DNA from: an uncultured Collinsella sp.
Lineage (GTDB): Bacteria > Actinomycetota > Coriobacteriia > Coriobacteriales > Coriobacteriaceae
DNA: 20,972 nucleotides
Assembly (NCBI GenBank): GCA_900545875.1
Contig: URAQ01000005.1
Location: 1 to 20,972, forward strand
Direction of reading: 5' to 3'
Below are positions 14,830 to 20,972 of this stretch, piece after piece. The translations under genes were made by a program, and so were the position numbers. The notes below the pieces were generated by a model. It made no database searches, was not told where the DNA came from, and saw only the letters and a program-made list of their open reading frames with translations. Numbering within the stretch: the first letter of the stretch is position 1; each line of letters starts with the position of its first letter.

Positions 14830-15963
14830 CTATTTCCAAACGCGCTCGGCAATGCGCTTGACCAGCGCGATCTTTGCCCATTGCTCGTCCTCGGTCAGCT
14901 TGTTGCCAATCTCGCAGCTGGCAAAGCCGCACTGGGGCGACAGGTACAGGTTCTCGAGCGGCACGTACTTTGCCGCCTCGTGAATACGCTCGACGATGGC
15001 ATCCTCGTCCTCAAGCTCAGCGGCCTTGGTGGTCACCAGGCCCAACACAACCTTCTTGCCGGGAGCAACGTGCTTGAGCGGCTCAAAGCCACCGGCGCGC
15101 GGCGTATCGAACTCCAGGTAAAATGCGTCGACATCCTCGTTTGCGAACAGGTACGGCGCAATGGGGTCGTAGCCGCCCTCGAAGGCATAGGTAGAATGGT
15201 AGTTACCACGGCACACGTGCGTGTTAATGACAAGGTCATCGGGCTTGCCCTCGATGGCGGCGTTGTTGAGCGCCACGCCCAGCTCGCTTACCTTTTGCAG
15301 GTCGACCGGGCTCATGCCGGTTTTGGCGACAAAGTCGGTATCGCAATAGATGCCCCAGGTGCAGTCATCAAATTGAATGTTGCGGCAGCCTGCTGCGTAC
15401 AGGTCGGCAATCACCGTGCGATAAGCGGCAGCGATGGCGTCGGCAAGTTCCTCATCGGTCTTATAGACAGCGCGCAGGCTCTCCTGCTGGCCGTCGCAGC
15501 GATCGAGCGTGACCTCAGAGAACGTCTGGATCGGCGCCGGGATGGTCTGGCGCGCGACCTGGCCCTCCCCCTCGAGCGCCTTGACAAATTTGAAGTGCTC
15601 GACGAAGGGGTGGTTCTCGCCGCTGATGGGGCCGGTCACCACGGCGGTATCGGCCGTGGTCTCCTCGTCGTGGAACATATAGCCCGTACGCGAGGTACGG
15701 CGTTCAATGCCGTTGAGCCCCCACATAAAGTCGAGGTGCCAGTAACTGCGGCGGAACTCGCCATCGGTAATCACCTGCAGGCCAGCGGCCTTTTGCTTGT
15801 CCACCAAATCGCGAATGGCGTCGTCCTCGACGGCCTTAAGCCCCTCGGCGTCAAGCGTGCCTGCCGCATAGGCAGCGCGGGCATCCTTTACGGCCTGCGG
15901 ACGAAGAAAGCTGCCGACGATATCGGCGCGAAACGGCGCGTTCGGTTGAATCAAAGTGCTCAT
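14830..15963 (-). CDS. MetE C-terminal-like cobalamin-independent methyltransferase (377 aa)
   Basis: This is a single catalytic barrel like the C-terminal half of MetE, similar to Bacillus YxjG/YxjH. MetE enzymes transfer a methyl group from a folate to homocysteine, activating the thiol with zinc. The zinc ligands correspond to His249 and Cys251 (NTHVCRGN), Glu284 (YLEFD) and Cys345 (LSPQCGFAS), all present. The N-terminal MetE half, needed for methyltetrahydrofolate-triglutamate use in the classical enzyme, is absent, so the methyl donor may differ. The start is ATG 15963, with AAGGGAG about 7 nt upstream; a second ATG six codons earlier overlaps that site. It follows a LysR gene of the MetR/CpsY type and a symmetric operator, fitting control by methionine or homocysteine supply. 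I found no SAM riboswitch. Confidence 0.88.
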   Translation of the reverse strand: MSTLIQPNAPFRADIVGSFLRPQAVKDARAAYAAGTLDAEGLKAVEDDAIRDLVDKQKAAGLQVITDGEFRRSYWHLDFMWGLNGIERRTSRTGYMFHDEETTADTAVVTGPISGENHPFVEHFKFVKALEGEGQVARQTIPAPIQTFSEVTLDRCDGQQESLRAVYKTDEELADAIAAAYRTVIADLYAAGCRNIQFDDCTWGIYCDTDFVAKTGMSPVDLQKVSELGVALNNAAIEGKPDDLVINTHVCRGNYHSTYAFEGGYDPIAPYLFANEDVDAFYLEFDTPRAGGFEPLKHVAPGKKVVLGLVTTKAAELEDEDAIVERIHEAAKYVPLENLYLSPQCGFASCEIGNKLTEDEQWAKIALVKRIAERVWK

Positions 15964-16004
15964 AGATATCTCCCTTTGCATTGGTTGCTTTACCGAGACA
16001 GAGT

Positions 16005-16016
16005 ATGAGCGCTCAT
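16005..16016. promoter_or_regulatory. 12-bp palindrome in the MetE-like gene leader
   Basis: ATGAGCGCTCAT is a perfect palindrome 42 nt before the start at 15963, between the LysR-type operator and the gene. It may be a second operator site; no protein can be assigned. Confidence 0.35.
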
Positions 16017-16050
16017 GTGGCCATCGTAAAATATATGTTTATAACAGTTT

Positions 16051-16071
16051 GATATAGATGTTTCCTATATC
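16051..16071. promoter_or_regulatory. LysR-type operator before the MetE-like gene
   Basis: GATATAG and CTATATC form a perfect 7-bp inverted repeat with a 7-nt centre. It contains an exact T-N11-A core. It lies about 88 nt upstream of the methyltransferase start and just after the stop of the LysR gene, which suggests activation by that regulator. AT-rich sequence at 16030-16044 probably holds the -10. Confidence 0.6.
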
Positions 16072-16118
16072 AGTCTGGACTGCCATAAAGAGACTTGAAC
16101 CGTGCGGAGCACAGCACC

Positions 16119-17015
16119 CTAGATATGCTGACGAATCGCGTCGATATAGGCTTGGCCGTAGCGCGTGAGCGTCGTGTTCTTGCGCGTGATGATGCCGATC
16201 TCCATGTACTCGTCCACATCGAGCGGAATCGAGATGATGCCGGGGCCGTTGAGCTCATGGCTGATCACGCCCGAACACACCGTGTAGCCGTTAAGGCCCA
16301 TAGCCAGGTTGAACAGTGTCGCACGGTCACGCACGCGGATATTCTTGCGACGCTCAAACGTCGAGGTCAGTTCCTCGGAATAGTAGAACGAATTATAGCT
16401 GCCCTGCTCATAGGACAGGAACGGGTAGTCTTCCAAGTCCTCGAGCGTCACGCTCGAGCGACCCGCCAGCGGATGATCGGCGCATACAAAGACATGCGGC
16501 GCGGCGCAGAAGAGCCCCTCGAATACGAGCCCGTTGGCGGCGAGCATACGCTCGATAACCTCGCGGTTATGCTCGGACAGGTACAAGATGCCGAGCTCGC
16601 TTTTCATATGCGCGACGTCCTCGATAATCTCGTGAGTCTGCTCCTCGCGCAGGGTAAAATCGTAGCGCGCGGCATCGAACTCGCGGATCACATCGACAAA
16701 CGCATTAACGGCAAAGGAATAATGCTGGCAGCTCACACTAAAGTGCGGCACCTGCTCGGACGCGCCCTTGTACTTGCCTTCGAGCAGATCGGCCTGGTCG
16801 AGCACCTGTCGCGCGTAGCCCAAGAAGGTCTCGCCCTCCTCGGACACAATGACACCCTTGTTGGTGCGCTCAAAGATGTGCACGCCCATCTCGTTTTCGA
16901 GGTCGCGGATCGACGCGGTAATCGAAGGCTGCGACACGAAGAGCCGGCGCGAGGCCTCGGTGATGCTGCCGCATTCGGCAACTTTGACGACATACCTGAG
17001 CTGCTGAAGCTTCAT
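16119..17015 (-). CDS. LysR-type regulator of the MetR/CpsY/MtaR type (298 aa)
   Basis: The N-terminus MKLQQLRYVVKVAECGSI and the HTH TEASRRLFVSQPSITASIRD, followed by LENEMGVHIFERTNKG, are close to the streptococcal CpsY/MtaR/MetR group as I remember it; those proteins control methionine uptake and synthesis. A typical effector-binding domain follows (DVAHMKSELGILYLSEHN, then AMGLNGYTVCSGVISHEL). The start is ATG 17015, with GGGAGGG 4 nt upstream; a longer frame to 17222 overlaps the upstream gene and is rejected. It begins 10 nt after the stop of the HAD phosphatase gene, so the two are likely co-transcribed. The MetE-like gene lies directly downstream behind an inverted repeat with a T-N11-A core, making it the likely target. 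Confidence 0.9.
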   Translation of the reverse strand: MKLQQLRYVVKVAECGSITEASRRLFVSQPSITASIRDLENEMGVHIFERTNKGVIVSEEGETFLGYARQVLDQADLLEGKYKGASEQVPHFSVSCQHYSFAVNAFVDVIREFDAARYDFTLREEQTHEIIEDVAHMKSELGILYLSEHNREVIERMLAANGLVFEGLFCAAPHVFVCADHPLAGRSSVTLEDLEDYPFLSYEQGSYNSFYYSEELTSTFERRKNIRVRDRATLFNLAMGLNGYTVCSGVISHELNGPGIISIPLDVDEYMEIGIITRKNTTLTRYGQAYIDAIRQHI

Positions 17016-17025
17016 AGCGCCCTCC

Positions 17026-17934
17026 CTAGACGTTCGTGACGTCAAGACCCGCCGCGTCCATCTGACGCATAAACGACGGCATCTCCCCCGTCGCGGCGCA
17101 GGCGGCAATCTGATGCAGAGCCCCGGCAACCGCATCGTCTGCCGCAGCGCCGATATGCCAGCGCGCGGCAGCCGTGACGGCCTCGTTGGCATTGGCGACT
17201 GCAACGGAGTTGGGGACGGCACCGATCATGGGCAGATCGTTATCGGAATCGCCAAATACGGCCACCTCGTCGGACGTCAGGTCCAAAGCGCGCGCCAACT
17301 CCAGCGCAGCGCAACCCTTGTCCCAACCTGCTGGAAGAATGTCGAACAGGCGCACGCGGTTGTTAGGAAACACGAGCGAGAGTTCCGGCACCTCAGCGGC
17401 AACGCGCTCGCGTAGCTCCGCGAGCTCCTCACGCGAACGAGCACTCCAGATATTCGCCTTGAACACCGACGCGTCATCGACGACAGGACGGCACGGGGCC
17501 TCTTCGCCCTTGAGCCATGCGTTGCCGCCCGACTCCATGGCGCGGCGCACGCGCTCGGGGTCGCTCGTCACGCAATAGGCATCGTTATCCCAAAAGTCGT
17601 CACCCAGGCTGTAGACCTTCAGATACGTATCGTCGGTCTCTTGCTCCAAGTAGTCAGCCAAGCGCATAAGGGCGGCGTTGTCGGTCGCATGCGAGGCTAC
17701 CGCCTCGCCGTCCACAAACATGACCTGGCCGTTGCAGAACGCGCCGGTCGAGAAGCACTCGGAACGATTTTTGAACATCCAGCCCATCGCGGACGGCTGG
17801 CGACCCGAAACCGGGCCAAAGTGCAGACCCGCCGCCTGCATGGCATGAATGCCCTCGATGGCGTAGTCGCTGGCGCCGTCATGCCCGGCTGGAATCAGCG
17901 TATCGTCCATATCGGTCAGCACAAGTTTGATCAT
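17026..17934 (-). CDS. HAD-family IIB (Cof-type) phosphatase (302 aa)
   Basis: The four HAD motifs are present in order: Asp8 and Asp10 in LTDMDDTL (nucleophile and acid), Ser43 in PVSGRQ, Lys206 in GWDKG, and GDSDND at 228-233 for Mg2+ binding. The large cap between motifs II and III marks subclass IIB, whose members dephosphorylate sugar phosphates, PLP, flavin precursors or similar small molecules in the cytoplasm. The substrate cannot be told from sequence. GGGGGA lies 5 nt before the ATG. It is the first gene of a unit with the LysR gene. A TACAAT box (minus strand, near 17963-17968) adjoins a long inverted repeat upstream. Confidence 0.88.
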   Translation of the reverse strand: MIKLVLTDMDDTLIPAGHDGASDYAIEGIHAMQAAGLHFGPVSGRQPSAMGWMFKNRSECFSTGAFCNGQVMFVDGEAVASHATDNAALMRLADYLEQETDDTYLKVYSLGDDFWDNDAYCVTSDPERVRRAMESGGNAWLKGEEAPCRPVVDDASVFKANIWSARSREELAELRERVAAEVPELSLVFPNNRVRLFDILPAGWDKGCAALELARALDLTSDEVAVFGDSDNDLPMIGAVPNSVAVANANEAVTAAARWHIGAAADDAVAGALHQIAACAATGEMPSFMRQMDAAGLDVTNV

Positions 17935-17972
17935 AGAATCCCCCAGTCATTTTCACCGTAACCATTGTAACG

Positions 17973-18074
17973 ACCTGCCAATAAGGGACAGGTTTATTTT
18001 GGCAGGTTTTATCTGGGAAAATGCAACGCCCCAGTTGCCACCTACCAAAATAAACCTGTCCCTTATTGGCAGGT
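17973..18074. repeat. 102-bp inverted-repeat element (REP/MITE-like)
   Basis: Positions 17973-18007 and 18040-18074 are reverse complements over 35 nt with one mismatch; the outer 30 bp are perfect. The 32-nt centre can form its own small hairpins (CTGGG/CCCAG or GCAAC/GTTGC). Each arm contains a shorter inverted repeat, ACCTG...CAGGT, and the core GGGACAGGTTTATTTT, a word I associate, by recall only, with REP-like sequences moved by TnpA_REP/RAYT transposases. No target duplication is obvious. It lies between the divergent HAD and thi promoters, without a T tract that would make it a normal terminator. Confidence 0.8.
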
Positions 18075-18097
18075 GCGCTAGTATAGGGGACAACAGA

Positions 18098-18192
18098 TTC
18101 GATGCGGGAGTGCCAGCGGTGCAAACCACAAGGCTGAGAGGGCATGGGGCCCAATCCTTTGAACCTGTCAGTTAATGCTGGCGTAGGGAGCA
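18098..18192 (+). ncRNA. TPP riboswitch (THI element)
   Basis: The conserved THI-box cores are present: GGCTGAGAGGG (about 18132-18142), CCTTTGAACCTG (18156-18167) and AATGCTGGCGTAGGGA (18174-18189), with the closing 5' strand GATGCGGGAGTGCCAGCGG (18101-18119). It precedes thiM by about 65 nt, with an intrinsic terminator between, so thiamine pyrophosphate binding should stop transcription. A possible -10 (TAGTAT, 18079-18084) lies just upstream. Confidence 0.95.
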
Positions 18193-18205
18193 TGCCGCCT
18201 TTACA

Positions 18206-18235
18206 GGGGCGCTGTCTATGCACAGCGCCCCTTTT
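18206..18235 (+). terminator. Riboswitch-controlled attenuator terminator
   Basis: GGGGCGCTGT (18206-18215) and ACAGCGCCCC (18222-18231) form a perfect 10-bp stem with a 6-nt loop, followed by TTTT. Its place between the THI box and the thiM ribosome site makes it the expression platform. Confidence 0.9.
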
Positions 18236-18257
18236 CTATGCCAAGGAGGCATGTGCA

Positions 18258-19097
18258 GTGATTGATTCGGAACAGCTTAAGCAGCATATGGTCAAGACCG
18301 TGGAGGAGATTCGCGCCACCAATCCGATGGCAGGCTCCATCACCAACACGGTGACAATCGACTTTGTCGCCAACGCACAGCTCGCCGTGGGCGGATCTGC
18401 CGCCATGGTCTATCTGCCCGACGAGGGCGAGGCACTCGTTGCCGGCGGCGGCGCCATCTATCTCAATATGGGCACGCTCTTCCCCATCTACGAGCAGACG
18501 ATTCCCCGAGCGGCCAAGGCGGCACACGACGCCGGCAAGCCTTGGGTGCTCGATCCGGTGGGCCTGGGCATCGGTAGCCTGCGCACCCAGCTGGTAAACG
18601 AGCTCAAGCAGTACAAGCCCGCCATCGTGCGCGGCAATGCCTCCGAGATCATCGCGCTCGCCGGCCTGTGGGGTCTTGAGGGCGAGGCGGCCGATCTGAG
18701 CCGCGTACGCGGCGTCGATACCACCGACACGGTCGACGCCGCCCGCGATGCCGCCGTGGCGCTCGCCCGCTACACCGGCGGCGCCGCGGTCATCTCGGGC
18801 GAAGTCGACCTGATTACCGACGGCACGACCGTGGCCAAGTCCCACGGCGGCAGCTCGCTCATGTCCAAGATCACCGGCTGCGGCTGCTCGCAGGGCGGCG
18901 TGCTGGCCGTGTACGCCTGCGCTGCCGATCCGTTTACGGCAGCCATCTGCGGCACCGCCGTCTACAACGTTGCCGGCACGCGTGCCGCCGCCGTCGCCGA
19001 TGCCCCGGCAAGCTTTAAGGTCGCCTTTATCGACGAGCTCTACCGCGCGACCGCCCAGGACATCGCCGATAACCGACTCGAGCTCGAGGAGGCATAA
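18258..19097 (+). CDS. thiM: Hydroxyethylthiazole kinase (279 aa)
   Basis: ThiM phosphorylates hydroxyethylthiazole so that it can be joined to the pyrimidine by ThiE. Family motifs are present: ITNTVTIDFVANAQLAVGGSAAM (28-50), LDPVGLGIG (98-106), RGNASEI (125-131), and ITGCGCSQGG (205-214), where the Cys of the family's active-site region lies. The start is GTG 18258, with AAGGAGG 8 nt upstream; a longer frame begins inside the riboswitch and is rejected, and the ATG at 18251 is out of frame. It is the first gene of a three-gene unit controlled by the TPP riboswitch. With no thiG or thiC visible, it points to thiazole salvage. Confidence 0.95.
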   Translation: MIDSEQLKQHMVKTVEEIRATNPMAGSITNTVTIDFVANAQLAVGGSAAMVYLPDEGEALVAGGGAIYLNMGTLFPIYEQTIPRAAKAAHDAGKPWVLDPVGLGIGSLRTQLVNELKQYKPAIVRGNASEIIALAGLWGLEGEAADLSRVRGVDTTDTVDAARDAAVALARYTGGAAVISGEVDLITDGTTVAKSHGGSSLMSKITGCGCSQGGVLAVYACAADPFTAAICGTAVYNVAGTRAAAVADAPASFKVAFIDELYRATAQDIADNRLELEEA

Positions 19098-19100
19098 GCC

Positions 19101-19442
19101 ATGTCCGAGCCCGCAACCAATACCGGCATGAACACACTCGTCGCCGTGGCCATCGCCCCATGCGGCACCGGCGATGAGCTGTCCGCCGAGGTCGCCGAGG
19201 TCGTGCGCGTCATTCGCGAGAGCGGCCTTCCCAACCGCACCACCTCGATGTTCACCGAGATCGAGGGCGACTGGGACGAGGTCATGCAGGTCGTGCGCGA
19301 CGCAACCTTTGTGTTGGCGAACAAGGGCATCCGCACCGAAGTCGTGCTCAAAGCCGACATTCGGCCCGGATTTACCGACACCATGACCGGCAAGCTCGAG
19401 CGCATGGAAGCACAGATCAAGAAGCAGGAGGAAGCACGATGA
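19101..19442 (+). CDS. YkoF/MTH1187-like thiamine-binding protein (113 aa)
   Basis: This small protein matches the DUF77/thiamine-binding family (MTH1187, YkoF-like), with the typical opening MNTLVAVAIAPCGTGDELSAEV from residue 9 and a ferredoxin-like alternation of strands and helices. Members bind thiamine or its hydroxymethylpyrimidine part; the exact role is not settled. It begins 3 nt after the thiM stop, with GAGGAGG 8 nt upstream, and overlaps thiE by 4 nt (ATGA), so the three are translationally coupled. An alternative start at Met9 (19125) lacks a good ribosome site. Confidence 0.85.
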   Translation: MSEPATNTGMNTLVAVAIAPCGTGDELSAEVAEVVRVIRESGLPNRTTSMFTEIEGDWDEVMQVVRDATFVLANKGIRTEVVLKADIRPGFTDTMTGKLERMEAQIKKQEEAR

Positions 19443-20134
19443 GCATCCGCGACAACCTTGATATCTCGGCCTATCTGGTACTCGGCCCCGAAAACACGCT
19501 GGGACGTCCCGTGGGCAATGTGGTGGCCCAGGCGCTCGACGCAGGCTTTACCTGCATCCAGGTGCGCTCCAAAGTGGCAAGCGCCCGCGAGATCATTGCG
19601 CTGACCGGCGACGCCGCGCAGGCAATCGCACAGGCCGGCAAGACCGGTCAGGTCGCCTTGCTAATCGACGACCGCCTGGACTGCGTACTCGCCGCGCGCG
19701 AGCAGGGTATTGCTGTCGATGGCGTGCACATGGGCCAGAGCGATATTCCCGTCGAGGTCTGCCGCAAACTTTTGGGCCCCGATGCCATCGTGGGCCTTTC
19801 GGCCCGCTGCGAGGAGATGCTCGAGTACGTCAAGACCGCCGACATGAGCCTGGTCGACTACCTGGGCATCGGCCCGCTCCACGAGACCGAGACCAAGCGC
19901 GACTGCGGACGCGCGGCCGACGGCTCTATCATCACCAAGAGCTTTGAGGACCTGGCCGCACTCTACGCGGCAAGCCCCGTGCCCATCGTGGTGGGCGGCG
20001 GCGTTAAGACAGCCGACTTGCCGCAGCTTAAGGCCACCGGCGTCGACGGCTTCTTTGTGGTGAGCGCCGTCTGCAGCGCCGACGACCCCTACGCCGCGGC
20101 CAAGGAGCTTGTCGACACCTGGCAGCAAGCATAG
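19439..20134 (+). CDS. thiE: Thiamine phosphate synthase (231 aa)
   Basis: ThiE joins hydroxymethylpyrimidine diphosphate and thiazole phosphate to give thiamine phosphate. Recognisable parts are QVRSK (41-45, diphosphate binding), LIDDRLD (75-81, usually INDR), DGVHMGQSD (94-102), GLS (119-121), GIGPLHETETKRDCG (143-157, with Lys153) and the late VVGGGVK loop. The Asn of the INDR motif is Asp77 here, a conservative change at a Mg2+/diphosphate position. The start overlaps the previous stop as ATGA, with AGGAGG upstream. ThiD, needed for the pyrimidine branch, is not in the window. Confidence 0.94.
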   Translation: MSIRDNLDISAYLVLGPENTLGRPVGNVVAQALDAGFTCIQVRSKVASAREIIALTGDAAQAIAQAGKTGQVALLIDDRLDCVLAAREQGIAVDGVHMGQSDIPVEVCRKLLGPDAIVGLSARCEEMLEYVKTADMSLVDYLGIGPLHETETKRDCGRAADGSIITKSFEDLAALYAASPVPIVVGGGVKTADLPQLKATGVDGFFVVSAVCSADDPYAAAKELVDTWQQA

Positions 20135-20178
20135 GCATAGGCCGAGCAGCTGATTCGCAGCCTCATATCTTCAGCAAT

Positions 20179-20224
20179 GGAAAGCGCATCCCAGTTTGGA
20201 CGTCCATTCTGGGATGCGCTTTCC
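20179..20224. terminator. Long hairpin between thiE and the patatin remnant
   Basis: A perfect 16-bp stem (20179-20194 with 20209-20224) encloses a 14-nt loop that contains the palindrome TGGACGTCCA. The T tract is short, inside the stem end, so termination efficiency is uncertain. It lies between convergent genes and could act in both directions. Confidence 0.65.
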
Positions 20225-20235
20225 GTATGCGACCC

Positions 20236-20436
20236 TTACCCCGCCAGATACGCTTCCAGCGCGGGCAAGGTCGCCTCCGCATCGCGGCGACCGACCTGGT
20301 AGATGCGCTCGAGCTCATCCGGTTCGCGGCATAGCGACGGCACCTTCACCGATTCGCTCGGACGCACCACAAAGATATCGCCGGCGGCCTCACGACGTGC
20401 CAGGTCATCGAGCGTGGTATTGTAAACCTCATGCCG
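20236..20436 (-). pseudogene. Patatin-like phospholipase, C-terminal remnant
   Basis: The last ~67 residues encoded on the minus strand (RHEVYNTTLDDLARREAAGD, then FVVRPSESVKV, then LERIYQVGRRDAEA to the stop at 20236) resemble the C-terminal end of bacterial patatin-family proteins of the YjjU type, which are normally about 280 aa. The catalytic GxSxG and Asp-Gly motifs should lie further upstream, but upstream of about 20436 the sequence is antisense to der instead. The frame stays open to an ATG at 20574, yet those residues are only the shadow of der. The gene has therefore lost roughly its first three quarters. Confidence 0.7.
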
Positions 20437-20972
20437 GTGCTCAAGCGCTGCGACAAACCGGTCTTTCTGCTGGTGAACAAGCTCGACAACCCCGATCGCG
20501 AGAACGACAGCATCTGGGAGTTCTATTCGCTCGGCATCGGTGAGCCCACGCCGCTCTCGGCCCTGCACGGCCACGGCACGGGTGACCTGCTCGACGACAT
20601 CGTGGCCCTGTTACCCGAGGAGGAGGACGAGGTCGCCGACGAGTTCCCCGATGCGCTGAACGTGGCCATCATCGGCCGCCCCAATGCCGGTAAGTCGTCG
20701 CTGTTTAACCGCATCCTGGGCGCCGACCGCTCCATCGTGTCCAACATCGCCGGCACCACGCGCGACGCCATCGATACCGTCGTCGAGCGCAACGGCAAAC
20801 ACTACCGCATGGTCGATACCGCAGGCATTCGCAAGAAGAGCACCGTGTACGAGAACATCGAGTACTACTCGATGGTCCGCGGCCTGCGCGCCATCGACCG
20901 CGCCGACGTGGCGCTGCTCGTCGTCGACGCCTCCGTGGGCGTTACCGAGCAGGACCAGAAGGTCATGGGTCT
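20431..20972 (+). CDS. der: GTPase Der (EngA), 5'-truncated, continues beyond window
   Basis: Der has two tandem GTPase domains and a KH-like domain and is needed for 50S ribosome maturation. Homology starts abruptly at about 20437 (VLKRCDKPVFLLVNKLDNPD), inside the first G domain just before its NKxD (G4) motif; GHGTGDLLDD then corresponds to its G5 end. The second domain follows with GRPNAGKSS (P-loop), GTTRDAID and DTAGIRKKS, and the window ends before its NKxD. The first ~110 residues, including the first P-loop, are missing. The ATG at 20431 has no ribosome site, so an expressed start is doubtful. On the left it abuts the patatin remnant of the opposite strand without a gap. Confidence 0.85.
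   Translation, partial: MPVLKRCDKPVFLLVNKLDNPDRENDSIWEFYSLGIGEPTPLSALHGHGTGDLLDDIVALLPEEEDEVADEFPDALNVAIIGRPNAGKSSLFNRILGADRSIVSNIAGTTRDAIDTVVERNGKHYRMVDTAGIRKKSTVYENIEYYSMVRGLRAIDRADVALLVVDASVGVTEQDQKVMG

Noticed and set aside
14708..14932. 75-residue N-terminal extension of the uracil permease
   Set aside because: UraA homology starts at ATG 14707 with its own ribosome site; the extension overlaps the upstream gene.
14710..16008. Long open frame of 432 codons on the plus strand
   Set aside because: It is antisense to the MetE-like gene, whose zinc site is intact. No family resemblance and no convincing ribosome site.
15964..16118. Possible SAM or T-box leader before the MetE-like gene
   Set aside because: No SAM-riboswitch core, T-box motif or attenuator hairpin with a T tract was found; inverted repeats fit protein operators better.
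16095..17039. Open frame of 314 codons on the plus strand
   Set aside because: It is the complement of the LysR gene and has no domain of its own.
18144..18257. N-terminal extension of ThiM from an ATG at 18144
   Set aside because: This segment is the TPP riboswitch and its terminator. The GTG at 18258 has AAGGAGG and begins the homologous part.

Overview
The window looks like chromosomal DNA from a gut actinobacterium of the class Coriobacteriia, most likely Collinsella or a close relative. Evidence: high GC with strong third-position G/C bias, many GTG/TTG starts behind strong AGGAGG-type ribosome sites, a bile salt hydrolase-type enzyme, an LAxTG-anchored surface protein, and the overall gene content. 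The genus is an inference from recall; no search was run.

Layout, left to right. (1) 1-606, minus: 5' end of an unrecognised acidic, helix-rich protein. (2) 821-1231, plus: short peptide deformylase-like protein, ending in a strong terminator. (3) 1308-2828, minus: an alanine-type aminotransferase with an N-terminal Xre-like HTH domain, an internal ribosome site and start at the domain boundary, and a promoter full of GTTCAATT operator-like repeats. (4) 2991-4878: divergent LysR regulator / EamA exporter pair around a symmetric T-N11-A box. (5) 5106-7337: Kup potassium transporter. (6) 7417-8382, minus: choloylglycine hydrolase with all expected catalytic residues. (7) 8515-8934, minus: second deformylase-like protein, homologous to the first but lacking the catalytic Glu. 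(8) 9128-10438: AzgA-type purine permease. (9) 10646-12433: secreted repeat (beta-helix-like) surface protein with a C-terminal LAATG sorting signal. (10) 12649-13311: Ser-His esterase. (11) 13373-14707, minus: UraA-type uracil permease. (12) 14830-17934, minus: HAD phosphatase, LysR regulator of the MetR/CpsY type, and a MetE-like methyltransferase behind a symmetric operator. (13) 17973-18074: 102-bp near-perfect inverted repeat. (14) 18098-20134, plus: TPP riboswitch with attenuator terminator, then thiM, a YkoF/MTH1187-like thiamine-binding protein and thiE. (15) 20236-20972: a patatin C-terminal fragment (minus) butted directly against a Der GTPase lacking its first G-domain half (plus).

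Functionally this is mostly core and nutrient-acquisition DNA: base uptake by two NCS2 permeases, potassium uptake, thiamine salvage under TPP control, methionine/sulfur metabolism under a LysR regulator, and bile and surface functions suited to the gut. No phage, CRISPR array, tRNA, rRNA or complete insertion sequence is visible. The most unusual points are the 5'-truncated patatin/der junction, the Xre-aminotransferase fusion with an internal start, the two deformylase-like paralogues with different active-site losses, and the 102-bp inverted repeat between two divergent promoters.
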